Shown here one piece after another: positions 26,827 to 36,381 of a DNA stretch of 64,000 nucleotides (positions within the stretch are counted from its first letter, which is position 1; each line of letters opens with the position of its first letter). The stretch is from a gamma proteobacterium symbiont of Ctena orbiculata (GTDB lineage Bacteria > Pseudomonadota > Gammaproteobacteria > Chromatiales > Chromatiaceae). The translations under genes and the position numbers were made by a program. A model generated the notes under the pieces. It saw only the letters and a program-made list of their open reading frames with translations, was not told where the DNA came from and searched no databases. The stretch covers positions 62,001-126,000 of the forward strand of contig QBVD01000046.1 in assembly GCA_003058525.1 (NCBI GenBank), written 5' to 3'.

Positions 26827-29484
26827 TTAGACACTGCCGGGATTGGGCTTTTCCGGATCGATCTTGTACTTCTTGATCGCCCGGCTGACCTGCTCGGGTT
26901 TGATCTCACCCTCATCCGCAAGCGCTTTCAAGGCGGTGATCAGTATGTAGTACCGGTTTACCTCGAAAAACTTACGCAGCTGGCTGCGCATATCACTACG
27001 ACCGAAACCGTCAGTACCCAGCACGCTATAGCTGGCTGTGATGAACGGGCGAATCTGATCCGCATAGCTGCGGATATAATCCGTGGCCGCCACCACCGGT
27101 CCTATTTTGCCGTTCAGTTTTTCGGTGACATAGCTCAACTTGGGTTCCTCTTGCGGATGCAGGGTATTCCATCGTTCGATATCCAATCCGTCACGACGCA
27201 ACTCGTTGAAGCTGGTAACACTCCAAACATCTGCTGAAACTTTAAACTCTTTTTCAAGTAACTCTGCGGCGGCAATCACTTCGCGCAGAATGGTGCCACT
27301 ACCCAGTAGCTGTACCCGATGCTTATGTTTACCGCCCGTACTGAGCAAATAGAGACCACGTACAATACCCTCTTCCACACCGTCAGGCATTGCAGGCTGT
27401 GCGTAGTTTTCATTCATCACAGTAATGTAATAAAAAACATTCTCCTGCTCCTGATACATCCGGCGCATCCCGTCCTGAACGATTACCGCCAGTTCATAGG
27501 CGTAAGCAGGATCGTAACTGACACAATTAGGGATTGTTCCGGCCAGGATATGACTGTGTCCATCCTGATGCTGTAGTCCCTCACCCGCCAAAGTGGTACG
27601 ACCAGCGGTACCGCCGATTAGGAAACCCCGCGCCTGCATATCCCCTGCCGCCCAGGCCAGATCGCCAACACGTTGGAAGCCGAACATCGAATAGTAGATA
27701 TAGAATGGGATCATACTGATCCCGTGATTACTGTAGGAGGTGGCTGCCGCGATCCAGGAAGACATGGCGCCCGCCTCGTTGATGCCTTCCTGCAGGATCT
27801 GCCCCTTTTTATCCTCTCGATAGAACATCACCTGGTCCGCGTCAACCGGTTCATACAACTGACCCACCGATGAGTAGATACCCAACTGGCGAAACATACC
27901 TTCCATACCAAAGGTACGCGCCTCATCCGGAACTATAGGCACGACCTGTTTTCCCACCGCTTTATTTCGCACCAGCATGTTGAGCAGACGAACGAACGCC
28001 ATGGTTGTCGACTGATCTCTTTCCCCGCTACCTTCCAGCAGTGTCTTGAATTCATCCAGTGCCGGAACCTGCAGCGGCTCCACTTTGGTCCGACGTTGCG
28101 GAAGAAAACCACCCAAATCCTGACGGCGTTGATGCATATATTGCATCTCGGGACTGTCTGTCGGCGGTTTATAAAAGGGCGCGGCGCCAATCTGATCATC
28201 CGATATCGGTATGTTGAATCGATCTCGAAACGCCTTGAGTGCCGCTTCACCCATCTTTTTCTGGGAATGAGTGATGTTCTGACCCTCGCCGGCAACACCC
28301 ATGCCATATCCCTTGACTGTCTTGGCCAGAATGACTGTCGGTTGCCCTTTGTGGGACATCGCCTCCGCATAGGCCGCATATACTTTGTGCGGGTCGTGTC
28401 CGCCTCTGTTCAGACGCCAGATATCCTCGTCGGTCATATTGGCGACCATATCGTCGAGTTCCGGATATTTACCGAAGAAGTGCTCGCGTGTATACGCACC
28501 GCCCTTGGCCTTGTAAGCCTGATAGTCACCATCGACACACTCCTCCATACGTTTCAGGAGAATGCCGTTTTTATCCCGTGCAAAGAGCGGATCCCAATAA
28601 CCACCCCAGATTACCTTGATCACATTCCATCCGGCTCCGCGAAACACCGCCTCCAGTTCCTGGATAATCTTGCCATTGCCTCGTACGGGTCCATCCAGAC
28701 GTTGCAAGTTACAGTTAATTACGAATATCAGATTGTCGAGACGTTCACGCCCAGCCAGGGAGATGGCTCCGAGCGCCTCCGGCTCATCCATTTCACCATC
28801 ACCACAAAATGACCATACCTTGCGCTCATCCGTGTTCAGGAGACCGCGGTCATGCAGATAACGCATAAAGCGCGCCTGATAGATCGCCATCAACGGGCCA
28901 AGCCCCATCGACACGGTGGGAAACTGCCAGAATCCGGGCATCAGCCATGGATGCGGATAGGACGAGAGGCCCTGCCCATCAACCTCCTGTCGAAAACTAT
29001 AGAGCTGTTCTTCACTCAACCGACCCTCCAGATAAGCCCTGGCGTATACACCCGGAGCGGAGTGCCCCTGAAAAAAGATCAGATCTCCGTCCCGTTCCTT
29101 GCTAGGAGCGTGAAAAAAATGGTTGAAGCCCACATCAAAAAGCGTGGCGCTGGATGCAAAGCTGGAGATATGCCCTCCCAGCTCAGTCGATATTCTGTTT
29201 GCCTGAACCACCATCGCCATGGCATTCCAGCGTATGAAGGACCTGATACGGCGTTCCATGGCGCGATCGCCGGGAAATCGCCGCTGCTTGGTTACCGGTA
29301 TGGTATTGACATAGGCCGTATTGGCACTGAACGGCAGGTAAGCGCCGGACCGGCGCGCCTTGTCAACCAAGCGCTCAATAAGGAAGTGGGCACGATCCAC
29401 GCCTTCGTTCTCGAGCACGGCCTCCAATGCATCCAGCCACTCCTGTGTCTCTTGTGGATCGGTATCGGGTCTAGTCGGCATCAT
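26827..29484 (-). CDS. aceE: pyruvate dehydrogenase E1 component, homodimeric
   Basis: It decarboxylates pyruvate with thiamine diphosphate and transfers acetyl groups to E2 lipoate. The 885-residue length is standard for the homodimeric E1 of gammaproteobacteria. The TPP-binding motif is visible (CGDGEMDEPEALGAISLAGR, followed by LIFVINCNLQRLDG). Other conserved pieces are HSAPGVYARAYLEGRL, GLGPLMAIYQARFM and GTDGFGRSDMR near the C-terminus. It is the first gene of aceE-aceF, with a palindromic site and long leader upstream (29485-29896). Confidence 0.97.
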   Translation of the reverse strand: MMPTRPDTDPQETQEWLDALEAVLENEGVDRAHFLIERLVDKARRSGAYLPFSANTAYVNTIPVTKQRRFPGDRAMERRIRSFIRWNAMAMVVQANRISTELGGHISSFASSATLFDVGFNHFFHAPSKERDGDLIFFQGHSAPGVYARAYLEGRLSEEQLYSFRQEVDGQGLSSYPHPWLMPGFWQFPTVSMGLGPLMAIYQARFMRYLHDRGLLNTDERKVWSFCGDGEMDEPEALGAISLAGRERLDNLIFVINCNLQRLDGPVRGNGKIIQELEAVFRGAGWNVIKVIWGGYWDPLFARDKNGILLKRMEECVDGDYQAYKAKGGAYTREHFFGKYPELDDMVANMTDEDIWRLNRGGHDPHKVYAAYAEAMSHKGQPTVILAKTVKGYGMGVAGEGQNITHSQKKMGEAALKAFRDRFNIPISDDQIGAAPFYKPPTDSPEMQYMHQRRQDLGGFLPQRRTKVEPLQVPALDEFKTLLEGSGERDQSTTMAFVRLLNMLVRNKAVGKQVVPIVPDEARTFGMEGMFRQLGIYSSVGQLYEPVDADQVMFYREDKKGQILQEGINEAGAMSSWIAAATSYSNHGISMIPFYIYYSMFGFQRVGDLAWAAGDMQARGFLIGGTAGRTTLAGEGLQHQDGHSHILAGTIPNCVSYDPAYAYELAVIVQDGMRRMYQEQENVFYYITVMNENYAQPAMPDGVEEGIVRGLYLLSTGGKHKHRVQLLGSGTILREVIAAAELLEKEFKVSADVWSVTSFNELRRDGLDIERWNTLHPQEEPKLSYVTEKLNGKIGPVVAATDYIRSYADQIRPFITASYSVLGTDGFGRSDMRSQLRKFFEVNRYYILITALKALADEGEIKPEQVSRAIKKYKIDPEKPNPGSV

Positions 29485-29520
29485 TGTTCTCTAACAGTTG
29501 TTTTGGCAAAAAAAAACCGT

Positions 29521-29534
29521 TCTCCAGCTGGAGA
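29521..29534. promoter_or_regulatory. 14-bp palindrome upstream of aceE
   Basis: TCTCCAGCTGGAGA is a perfect palindrome 37 bp upstream of the aceE start codon, in the probable promoter or leader. It may be an operator for a dimeric regulator of pyruvate dehydrogenase. It does not match the PdhR box I know, so the regulator is unidentified. Confidence 0.4.
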
Positions 29535-29837
29535 CTATGAGCTATCTCATATGGCTAAAAGAAACTATTTGAATTGCCAATAGTTTGGATTGATTGAGGT
29601 AATATACAACAAGATGGGTTATTTTTCAGCGTTCTTAGCGGATTATTTATCGAACTTAATTCCCTGTTTTTATTGTTAATTAACCATCCTCTTTCTAGCA
29701 TACAAGTTACCAAAGGCCTGGCAATACCCAGCACTTCCAGCGGTGTTGCCACGACACTCCTGGTGACAGACAGGATGTTGCGCGCATCAAAGAAGGACAT
29801 ATCAACCGGCGCATATCAATACAGCCTCCCAACAATA

Positions 29838-29876
29838 GAAAAGGCGCTGCCGGTTATCCCGGAAGCGCCTTTTTTG
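29838..29876 (-). terminator. rho-independent terminator of the sulfur-globule genes
   Basis: The stem AAGGCGCT / AGCGCCTT with a 15-nt loop (29841-29871) is followed by T-runs on both strands (six T on plus, four on minus). It lies 21 bp past the stop of the 226-residue sulfur-globule-type gene and can end that minus-strand transcript; it may work bidirectionally. Confidence 0.75.
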
Positions 29877-29896
29877 GGCCTGCAGATATATTCTGC

Positions 29897-30577
29897 TTAG
29901 ATATCTTTGCGAGTTTCGAACGCAGGCATTTCGAAAGGTTTGCGCTCCATAGCAACATTCCGGCGCTCTTCCATCATCTTCATGGCCTCTGCACGACGGG
30001 TTTCCATCTCTTTAATCATCTCGTCACGGCGAGCCTGAGACTCTTCCATACGTTTTGCGATGGCTTCGGGCATCTCAGGTCTGGCAGGCGCTCTGTTGTC
30101 AAAACGCGATTGCATCTGTTCACGCTGAGCCTGCATCTGCTCCTGGAAAGCCTTCATTTCAGCTTCCATAGCGGCACGAGGATCAGCATTGTACTTTTCT
30201 GCATACTCGCGTTGGGCGGCAACAGCCTGCTCGAACGCCTTTTGCTGCTGTTCGGCAAACGCCTTCTGTTGCTCGGCAAAGGCCTTCTGCTGCTCTTCCA
30301 TTGCAGCTTTCTGCTCTTCACTCAGAGCTGGAACCGCAGGTGCATAACCATATGGCGCATAACCATAAGGGCCATAACCATGATAATTACGATAGTTGTT
30401 GTAGCCGCGGCCATAACCGCTGCCACGTGCATGCATGTTGAAATTGAAGTCGAAATCACCAGCACCGAAGCCGTCGCCAAAGAAATCGTCGCTCCAATCG
30501 TTACCCCACCAAGCGTTGACGGTTGCCGATGAGGCTGCCATGGCGATTGCCGCAGCAATGATAGAAATCTTTTTCAT
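29897..30577 (-). CDS. sulfur-globule-type protein with coiled-coil C-terminus
   Basis: This 226-residue exported protein has a signal peptide ending ...SATVNA and a mature N-terminus WWGNDWSDDFFGDGFG. A Gly/Tyr-rich region follows to about residue 85 (GSGYGRGYNNYRNYHGYGPY). This composition matches the structural proteins of sulfur globules in purple and colourless sulfur bacteria (Allochromatium Sgp proteins). Unusually, residues ~88-200 are a long, highly charged Q/E/A/K/M-rich segment with repeated QQKAFAEQQ units, predicted to form a coiled coil. Its location would be the periplasmic globule envelope. The upstream neighbour (30670-31017) is a shorter paralogue. Confidence 0.8.
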   Translation of the reverse strand: MKKISIIAAAIAMAASSATVNAWWGNDWSDDFFGDGFGAGDFDFNFNMHARGSGYGRGYNNYRNYHGYGPYGYAPYGYAPAVPALSEEQKAAMEEQQKAFAEQQKAFAEQQQKAFEQAVAAQREYAEKYNADPRAAMEAEMKAFQEQMQAQREQMQSRFDNRAPARPEMPEAIAKRMEESQARRDEMIKEMETRRAEAMKMMEERRNVAMERKPFEMPAFETRKDI

Positions 30578-30669
30578 TTTTTCGTACCCAGAGTTTTAAT
30601 GTAAAACCACGCTGACTTTCTATGCACGTCCCTGTGCCGAGGAATCCCTGTGATTAAGTTCTAATCAAT

Positions 30670-31017
30670 TTACTTAGCGGGAGCAGCCGGGGCAGCAGGA
30701 GCAGCCGGGGCAGCAGGTGCTACAGGCGGGTAGCCATAGCCATAGGGAGCGCCATAACCATAAGGTGCGCCATAGCCATAGGGACCGTAGCCATAGTAGT
30801 CGCGATAGTAGTTGTTGCCACGACCGTAACCGGAACCGCGGGCACTGCCACTCATACCAAAGCTGAAGTCACCGGAGCCATCACCCCAGCCGTCGCCCCA
30901 ACCGTCGTTATTCCAGCCACGGTTGCCCCAACCTGGACCGCCGCCCCACCATGCGGAAGCGGAAGCGGAAGCCACGATCAGTGCAGCAGCTGCAGAAGCT
31001 TGAATGATCTTTTTCAT
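30670..31017 (-). CDS. sulfur-globule-type protein (Gly/Tyr-rich, Pro-Ala tail)
   Basis: The 115-residue exported protein has a signal peptide ([22 protein letters not shown]). Its mature sequence starts [13 protein letters not shown] and is full of Gly, Tyr, Trp and Asp, including tandem [18 protein letters not shown]. It ends in repeated PAAPAA. Its composition fits the small sulfur-globule proteins that coat periplasmic sulfur deposits. It has a strong GGAGAG ribosome-binding site before the ATG at 31017 and an AT-rich promoter region in the 189 bp shared with pyrC. It is probably transcribed with the following 226-residue paralogue (93 bp apart). Confidence 0.82.
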   Translation of the reverse strand: MKKIIQASAAAALIVASASASAWWGGGPGWGNRGWNNDGWGDGWGDGSGDFSFGMSGSARGSGYGRGNNYYRDYYGYGPYGYGAPYGYGAPYGYGYPPVAPAAPAAPAAPAAPAK

Positions 31018-31206
31018 TATTCACTCTCCTCGAGATAGAATGTAATCATGATGTAATTTGAGAAAGCAGATACAGCGCAGCTTTCGAGATATAGAATATT
31101 AGAAATTACTTAAATTAACAAATTGCGATTTTTAATTGTGCAAAAAATTTAAATAGTCATTTTCTAATAAGCCAAGAAACCCTAAAGCGGACTGAAACAG
31201 CAATCC

Positions 31207-32238
31207 ATGCAAATCACCCTTATCAGACCAGACGACTGGCACCTGCATCTGCGCGATGACGAGGCCATGAAATCCGTAGTGGCCCATACCGCAGAACGAT
31301 TCGCTCGCGCCATCGTGATGCCCAATCTGAAACCGCCAGTCACCACTACGGCCATGGCCATGGCATATCGAGAGCGCATACTCTCCGCACTCCCGCATAA
31401 CAGTGACTTTACTCCTCTGATGACCCTCTATATGACTGACCGTCTCACCAGCGATGAGGTGATTGCGGCAAAAAAGAGTCAGATAATCAAAGGAGTAAAA
31501 CTATACCCAGCAGGTGCGACAACCCACTCAGACGCTGGTGTCACGGACATACGCAAGCTTTATCCTGTACTGGAGACAATGCAGAGGGAGGGACTCCCAC
31601 TGCTGATTCACGCCGAAGTGACCGATCCGGATGTGGATATATTCGATCGTGAGCAGGTCTTTATCGAACGTCATCTGCATCCTCTGGCACGGGACTTTCC
31701 AGCCCTGCCCATGGTTTTCGAACACATCACCACTAGGCAGGCCGTCGATTTCGTCCGTGCCAATGAAGGCACTGTTGGGGCCACCATCACCGTGCAACAT
31801 CTGCTTTACAATCGTAACGCCATGCTGGTCGGCGGCATTCGGCCCCACTACTACTGCCTGCCGATATTGAAACGGGAGAGCCACCAACAGGCATTAATCG
31901 AGGCCGCAACCAGCGGTGAGTCCCATTTCTTCCTCGGGACGGATAGCGCTCCGCATCCTCAAAAAGCCAAAGAGTGCGCATGCGGCTGCGCGGGGTGTTA
32001 CACCGCACATGCCGCGATTGAACTCTATGCAGAGATATTCGAACGGGCCAACGCACTCGACAGATTAGAGGGATTCGCCAGCCTGTTCGGTCCGGATTTC
32101 TATGGCCTGCCCAGAAACCGGGACACAATCACCCTGGCGAAGAAAGAGTGGAAGGTCCCGGAAAGTTACCAGTTCGGTCAGGATCGGGTCGTCCCTTTGG
32201 GCGGCGGAGAAGCTGTCAACTGGCAACTGGTCCGCTGA
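31207..32238 (+). CDS. pyrC: dihydroorotase
   Basis: It cyclises carbamoyl aspartate to dihydroorotate in pyrimidine synthesis. The 343-residue product is the homodimeric, E. coli-type enzyme. It has the metal-binding [10 protein letters not shown] at residues 10-19, the carboxylated lysine in [11 protein letters not shown] near 100, H ligands in LLIHAEV and VFEHITT, and the catalytic aspartate in LGTDSAPH. It is divergent from the sulfur-globule genes and convergent with mlaA, with only 6 bp between the two stop codons. Confidence 0.96.
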   Translation: MQITLIRPDDWHLHLRDDEAMKSVVAHTAERFARAIVMPNLKPPVTTTAMAMAYRERILSALPHNSDFTPLMTLYMTDRLTSDEVIAAKKSQIIKGVKLYPAGATTHSDAGVTDIRKLYPVLETMQREGLPLLIHAEVTDPDVDIFDREQVFIERHLHPLARDFPALPMVFEHITTRQAVDFVRANEGTVGATITVQHLLYNRNAMLVGGIRPHYYCLPILKRESHQQALIEAATSGESHFFLGTDSAPHPQKAKECACGCAGCYTAHAAIELYAEIFERANALDRLEGFASLFGPDFYGLPRNRDTITLAKKEWKVPESYQFGQDRVVPLGGGEAVNWQLVR

Positions 32239-32244
32239 GCCGCG

Positions 32245-33009
32245 CTATTCGTCCCCTTCGAACAGCGACTCCTCTTCATCGAAAAAAGTATCGTCGAACA
32301 GATCGTCTTCATCCATGTGGTTGGGGCCGTCTTTGATCTGCGAATCCCTTTTCTGCAGGTAAAACTCCCTCTGGAATGCATATCGATCGACAGCCGCCTC
32401 ATCCAGAACATCCCCTGCCTCGAGTAAATCGGCACGAACATCTATGAGTCGCAGGGTCGTCAGGGCATAGTAGGTCTCCTGACTTGGATAACTGATCGGA
32501 TTTATCCAGGTGTCGCCGACCAGGCCTATCAGATCACGTAGTGTGGTGGGCCCCAGGAAAGGCATGACCAGATAGGGTGTATCCCCCATACCCCAGAATC
32601 CCAGGGTCTGGCCCAAATCCTCCTTGTAGTTGGGCAGGCCCATATCGGATGCCACATCGAAAAATCCGAATATACCCAGTGTCGTATTGATACAGACACG
32701 CCCAATATCGGTCAATGCATGCGTGGGCTTGAGTTGCAGAAGATTATTGACTGCCGATGGAACATCCGCGAGATTATTGAAAAAATTAGTGATCCCCAAA
32801 TCCAACACCGAAGGAGTCACAACCCGATAGCCCTTGGCTACAGGTTTTGCCACGACCTTATCAAACTCCTGGTTGAATTCATCGATCCCACGATTGATCG
32901 ACTCCAGCGGATCCGTGGGGTGCTTGTTCTGCATGCTGGCACAACCTGTTAGAAACAGCAGCAGCAGACTGATAATGACAATCCTTTTACTCACAGCTAT
33001 CAAGCTCAT
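32245..33009 (-). CDS. mlaA: MlaA/VacJ family outer-membrane lipoprotein
   Basis: This lipoprotein removes misplaced phospholipids from the outer leaflet of the outer membrane, working with MlaC and OmpC. The 254-residue precursor has a lipobox (LLFLTGCAS). The family core is PLESINRGIDEFNQEFDKVV, followed by FFNNLADVPSAVNNLLQ and PYLVMPFLGPTTLRDLIG. The last ~30 residues are very acidic (DEDDLFDDTFFDEEESL), longer than usual. The other mla genes are not in this window. Confidence 0.93.
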   Translation of the reverse strand: MSLIAVSKRIVIISLLLLFLTGCASMQNKHPTDPLESINRGIDEFNQEFDKVVAKPVAKGYRVVTPSVLDLGITNFFNNLADVPSAVNNLLQLKPTHALTDIGRVCINTTLGIFGFFDVASDMGLPNYKEDLGQTLGFWGMGDTPYLVMPFLGPTTLRDLIGLVGDTWINPISYPSQETYYALTTLRLIDVRADLLEAGDVLDEAAVDRYAFQREFYLQKRDSQIKDGPNHMDEDDLFDDTFFDEEESLFEGDE

Positions 33010-33288
33010 TGTTTGGCCGGGAATCTATGCCCTAATTCGTGGGAGCATGAAACACCACGACCATACTCTTGTTTAACGCATTGGGGTGGCTAAATGCGAC
33101 ATCATATCAGCCCGATAGACCGCAGGTGAAATGAAAAGTGTAAAAAATCTATAGGGGAGTTTACTGACACTAAACCGATCAAAGCCAACCACTGGAAGTA
33201 CTGACTATCTCTGGTCAGAAGATTGAAGGTGTTGTGGGATGTATGAAAAAGTGTCGAAAAAAACACTACCTTTCTTTATCCTTAGTCG

Positions 33289-33930
33289 ATGAATGAGATC
33301 AACTACAACAACGCTATGGCGCAACGATTTCGCGGATACCTGCCAGTGGTCGTCGATGTGGAGACCGGTGGTTTCGATTCAACCAATGATGCATTACTGG
33401 AAATAGCCGCCACTACGATCGCCATGGATCAACAGGGCATGCTCTACCCCGCTGAGACCCATGCCTATCATCTGATCCCGTTTGAAGGTGCCAATATCGA
33501 TCCCAAGGCACTCGAATTCACCGGTATCGATCCACAGCACCCGTTTCGCGACGCCCTGCCTGAGAAGGAGGCCCTGCATCTTATCTTTGCCCCCATCCGC
33601 AAGGCGGTCAAGGCAAGCGGTTGCAAAAGAGCGATCCTGGTCGGCCACAACGCATTTTTCGATCTCGGTTTCCTCAATGCCGCCGTTGAGAGGTCCGGTA
33701 TCAAGCGTAATCCCTTCCATCCCTTCAGCACCTTCGACACCGTCACCCTGGCAGGCGCGGCCTATGGCCAAACCGTGCTCGCAAAAGCGGCAAAGGCCGC
33801 CGGCCTCGATTGGGACAGTAGTGAGGCCCATTCAGCAATCTATGACACACAACAGACCGCAAAACTGTTCTGCGGCATCATAAACAGATGGCAGGCATTA
33901 TCGCCTGAGAAACCTTGGGTAAAAGATTGA
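33289..33930 (+). CDS. rnt: ribonuclease T
   Basis: This 3'-to-5' exoribonuclease matures tRNA and other stable RNAs. The 213-residue DEDDh exonuclease shows [20 protein letters not shown] (catalytic D and E), [13 protein letters not shown] (third D) and [14 protein letters not shown] (H and last D). Length is typical. It is divergent from mlaA with 279 bp between them, which should hold both promoters. Confidence 0.95.
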   Translation: MNEINYNNAMAQRFRGYLPVVVDVETGGFDSTNDALLEIAATTIAMDQQGMLYPAETHAYHLIPFEGANIDPKALEFTGIDPQHPFRDALPEKEALHLIFAPIRKAVKASGCKRAILVGHNAFFDLGFLNAAVERSGIKRNPFHPFSTFDTVTLAGAAYGQTVLAKAAKAAGLDWDSSEAHSAIYDTQQTAKLFCGIINRWQALSPEKPWVKD

Positions 33931-34034
33931 TCGACTTTAAAAACGTCAGGGATTGTTTCAGCATGGAGTCTCGATAAGCGTGCCATCGGCTCCCTGACAC
34001 TCCAATCATTTCAGAAGGGGCCATACGAAGCCTC

Positions 34035-34068
34035 GGTCATACCGAAAAAAGTAATTCCCGGTATGACC
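34035..34068. terminator. inverted repeat between convergent rnt and apbC
   Basis: A perfect 10-bp inverted repeat (GGTCATACCG / CGGTATGACC) with a 14-nt loop lies between the two convergent stop codons. No strong T-run flanks it, but its position fits a bidirectional terminator. Confidence 0.45.
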
Positions 34069-34082
34069 CAATGGCATCGTCA

Positions 34083-35174
34083 TCAGTTGTTCTGAATCAC
34101 GATATTTGGAAACTTGGCCGCATAATCCTTGGCCTGTAGAGAGAGCTTGGCCGCTGTTTTACGGGCAATTTCGCGGTAGATCTGAGAAATGCGCGATTCG
34201 GGTTCGGCAACGACAGTCGGTTTACCGCCATCGGTCTCTTCCCGGATACGGATATCGAGCGGCAGCGCACCCAACAGATCCACTTTGTACTGGTTGGCCA
34301 TTGATGAGCCGCCACCCTGACCGAAGATATGCTCTTCATGTCCACAGTTTGAGCAGATATGGATACTCATGTTCTCCACGATCCCAAGCACCGGAACCTC
34401 CACTTTCTCGAACATCTTTAGACCCTTGCGCGCATCCAGCAGGGCAATGTCCTGGGGGGTGGTAACAATGACGGCGCCGGACACCGGCACCTTTTGCGCC
34501 AAGGTCAGTTGTGTATCGCCAGTACCGGGGGGGAGGTCCACAACCAGATAGTCGAGGCTGTCCCAATTGGTATCATTCAGTAATTGCTCAAGGGCCTGGG
34601 TAACCATAGGTCCACGCCAGATCATAGGCGTCTCTTCATCAATCAGAAACCCGATCGACATCGCCTGCATGCCATAGCCTTGCATCGGCTCCAGGGTCTT
34701 GCCGTCCTTCGATTCCGGCTTACCGTTGATACCCAGCATGCGGGGCTGAGACGGCCCATAGATATCCGCATCGAGCACCCCTACCTTGGCACCCTCTTCA
34801 GCCAGGGCCAGGGCCAGATTGACCGCTGTTGTGGATTTACCGACGCCCCCTTTGCCGGATGCAACAGCAATGATGTTCTTGATGTTGTCGATCGGCTTGA
34901 GCGCTTTCTGCACAGAGTGGGAAACGACCTTTGAACTGATAGTGACATCGACGCTCTCTACACCGGGTAGTGCTTCGACCTTTTCGCGCACGGCTGAAGA
35001 AATATCTTCAATACAGCCTCTTGCAGGAAAGCCCAGCTCAACTGTGATAGCAACCTTGCCACCCTCAATCTCAACACCTTTGATCACCTTGGCGGTTACC
35101 AGATCCTTCTCAAGGTGAGGTTCTACATACCCCTTAATGGCCTCTTTTACGGAATCTTGTGTCAATTCAGACAT
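34083..35174 (-). CDS. apbC: iron-sulfur cluster carrier protein ApbC (Mrp/NBP35 family)
   Basis: This P-loop ATPase transfers Fe-S clusters to apoproteins. The 363-residue product has an N-terminal MIP18-like (DUF59) domain (residues 1-95, with GFPARGCIEDI). The deviant Walker A is SGKGGVGKSTTAVNLALAL, switch regions include DADIYGPSQPRMLG, and the cluster-binding pair is in NMSIHICSNCGHEEHIFG (CxxC). Family members are annotated as Mrp or ApbC interchangeably. Upstream lies a 285-bp region with no gene, then the TetR gene. Confidence 0.94.
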   Translation of the reverse strand: MSELTQDSVKEAIKGYVEPHLEKDLVTAKVIKGVEIEGGKVAITVELGFPARGCIEDISSAVREKVEALPGVESVDVTISSKVVSHSVQKALKPIDNIKNIIAVASGKGGVGKSTTAVNLALALAEEGAKVGVLDADIYGPSQPRMLGINGKPESKDGKTLEPMQGYGMQAMSIGFLIDEETPMIWRGPMVTQALEQLLNDTNWDSLDYLVVDLPPGTGDTQLTLAQKVPVSGAVIVTTPQDIALLDARKGLKMFEKVEVPVLGIVENMSIHICSNCGHEEHIFGQGGGSSMANQYKVDLLGALPLDIRIREETDGGKPTVVAEPESRISQIYREIARKTAAKLSLQAKDYAAKFPNIVIQNN

Positions 35175-35347
35175 CGTCAGTTACTCCTGCTGCGGACTTA
35201 ATAAGGGTCCGGCATATTTTCTCAAAAACTACTGGCGGTGGATTCTACACGAAAATCGAATCGATATACCAAGCATTTTGCTGGGTTTTGAGTCGGCCAC
35301 TACAGGCCTTACATGCATATGGGCTGATGGAATCCCCAATCCGGTCA

Positions 35348-35376
35348 GCGGCACCTGCGGTACAGCAAGGTGCCGC
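35348..35376. repeat. 9-bp hairpin downstream of tetR-type gene
   Basis: GCGGCACCT and AGGTGCCGC flank an 11-nt loop in the 285-bp gap between the TetR gene and apbC. There is no T-run, so termination is only possible. Nothing else is recognisable in this gap. Confidence 0.3.
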
Positions 35377-35459
35377 CAGGTTCGTTTGCGCCAGACAGCT
35401 GAAAATGAAGCAGACAGGCTATCAGATGTTCTCTATCCGCACCCTGCCCGGGATGAGGA

Positions 35460-36113
35460 TCATTTTGGGTAATCGACTGCTCGACCGGCCGTTTGCATGA
35501 TCACGTTACTGAAATCAGTCGTGCTCAGACCGGTGAGATAGTGAGTGATCAGATTGATACTGAGCTGATGAGCCAATTGTACACCCTCGGCATGCGGATT
35601 TCGGGTGATGGTCATTGCAACAATACCATGCACACTGCTCCAAAGAGCTCTGGCAGCCAGTACGATCTCTTCCTCGGGTCGGGCGGCCAATGCCTTCAGC
35701 TGCTTCTCAACCAATTCGTAGCAGCGCTCCATCTTCTCCTTGTTGATTTCCGTAGGGGCCTCTTCATCCCGTGGTCGGTGTTCAAAGATCATGCGCCAGC
35801 GGTGAGGATGCTGTGCGGCAAAGTCTATATAAGCCGTACCCAGCGCTAAAAGGCAGCGTTGCGGGTAGCGGCAGTCGGCCAACGCATTGATCAGGACAGC
35901 ATAGAGCTGATCCAGGGTTCGCCCGTTAATCCGAAGCACCAGTTCGTCTAGATTCCTGAATACGAAATAGAGGCTGCCAACCGTATAGCCAATGGCTGTT
36001 GCCACCTTGCGCGCGGAGAGGCCGGCATAACCCTCGTTTTCAATGATTGTCTCCGCAGCCTCAAGGGCCATACACTCAATTTCCAATTTGCTGTGTTCTC
36101 CCCGTCTTCCCAT
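35460..36113 (-). CDS. TetR/AcrR family transcriptional regulator
   Basis: The 217-residue repressor-type protein has a TetR DNA-binding domain in its first 60 residues (ETIIENEGYAGLSARKVATA, then IGYTVGSLYFVFRN). The C-terminal helical ligand domain includes WRMIFEHRPRDEEAPTE, a pattern seen in the TetR_C_33-like group. The ATG at 36113 has AGGAG five bases upstream; a GTG two codons earlier is less likely. Ligand and targets are unknown. It is not closely linked to a transporter on the opposite strand; the next gene upstream (36382-37830) is on the same strand. Confidence 0.9.
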   Translation of the reverse strand: MGRRGEHSKLEIECMALEAAETIIENEGYAGLSARKVATAIGYTVGSLYFVFRNLDELVLRINGRTLDQLYAVLINALADCRYPQRCLLALGTAYIDFAAQHPHRWRMIFEHRPRDEEAPTEINKEKMERCYELVEKQLKALAARPEEEIVLAARALWSSVHGIVAMTITRNPHAEGVQLAHQLSINLITHYLTGLSTTDFSNVIMQTAGRAVDYPK

Positions 36114-36381
36114 GGTCACTCCTGTTTACCTTTGTGCTTTCCGTTGCGATACATGCTCGCTCTCGTTCCCTGCCGAAACTGAAGTCCACTATCACACTAT
36201 TCGTCTATACACACAGTGATCTCATGCACAAGATGCCTATATTTAACAATGTTTTATTAAATGCTGTTTATTTTGAAAACTCCGGTTGCACCGGATGTCA
36301 TGCAGATATCTCCGTCAAATGAAATCCACAATATGTCATGAAGGGATCGGCTGCCGTGAGGATTACGGACGGTGTTTTTAT

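Larger units (their letters stand above)
29485..29896. other. intergenic region upstream of aceE
   Basis: This 412-bp gap holds the aceE promoter/leader with a palindrome at 29521-29534, an AT-rich stretch around 29580-29690, and the terminator of the sulfur-globule gene at 29838-29876. Open frames of 75-80 codons exist on both strands, but none has codon usage, start context or a recognisable product that supports a gene. Confidence 0.5.

Noticed and set aside
26278-27237. Plus-strand open frame of 319 codons opposite aceF/aceE
   Set aside because: It spans the 106-bp gap and the ends of both well-supported minus-strand genes and shows no family features.
29555-29900. 75-81-codon frames on both strands upstream of aceE
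   Set aside because: They overlap one another on opposite strands, lack good start sites and resemble no known protein.
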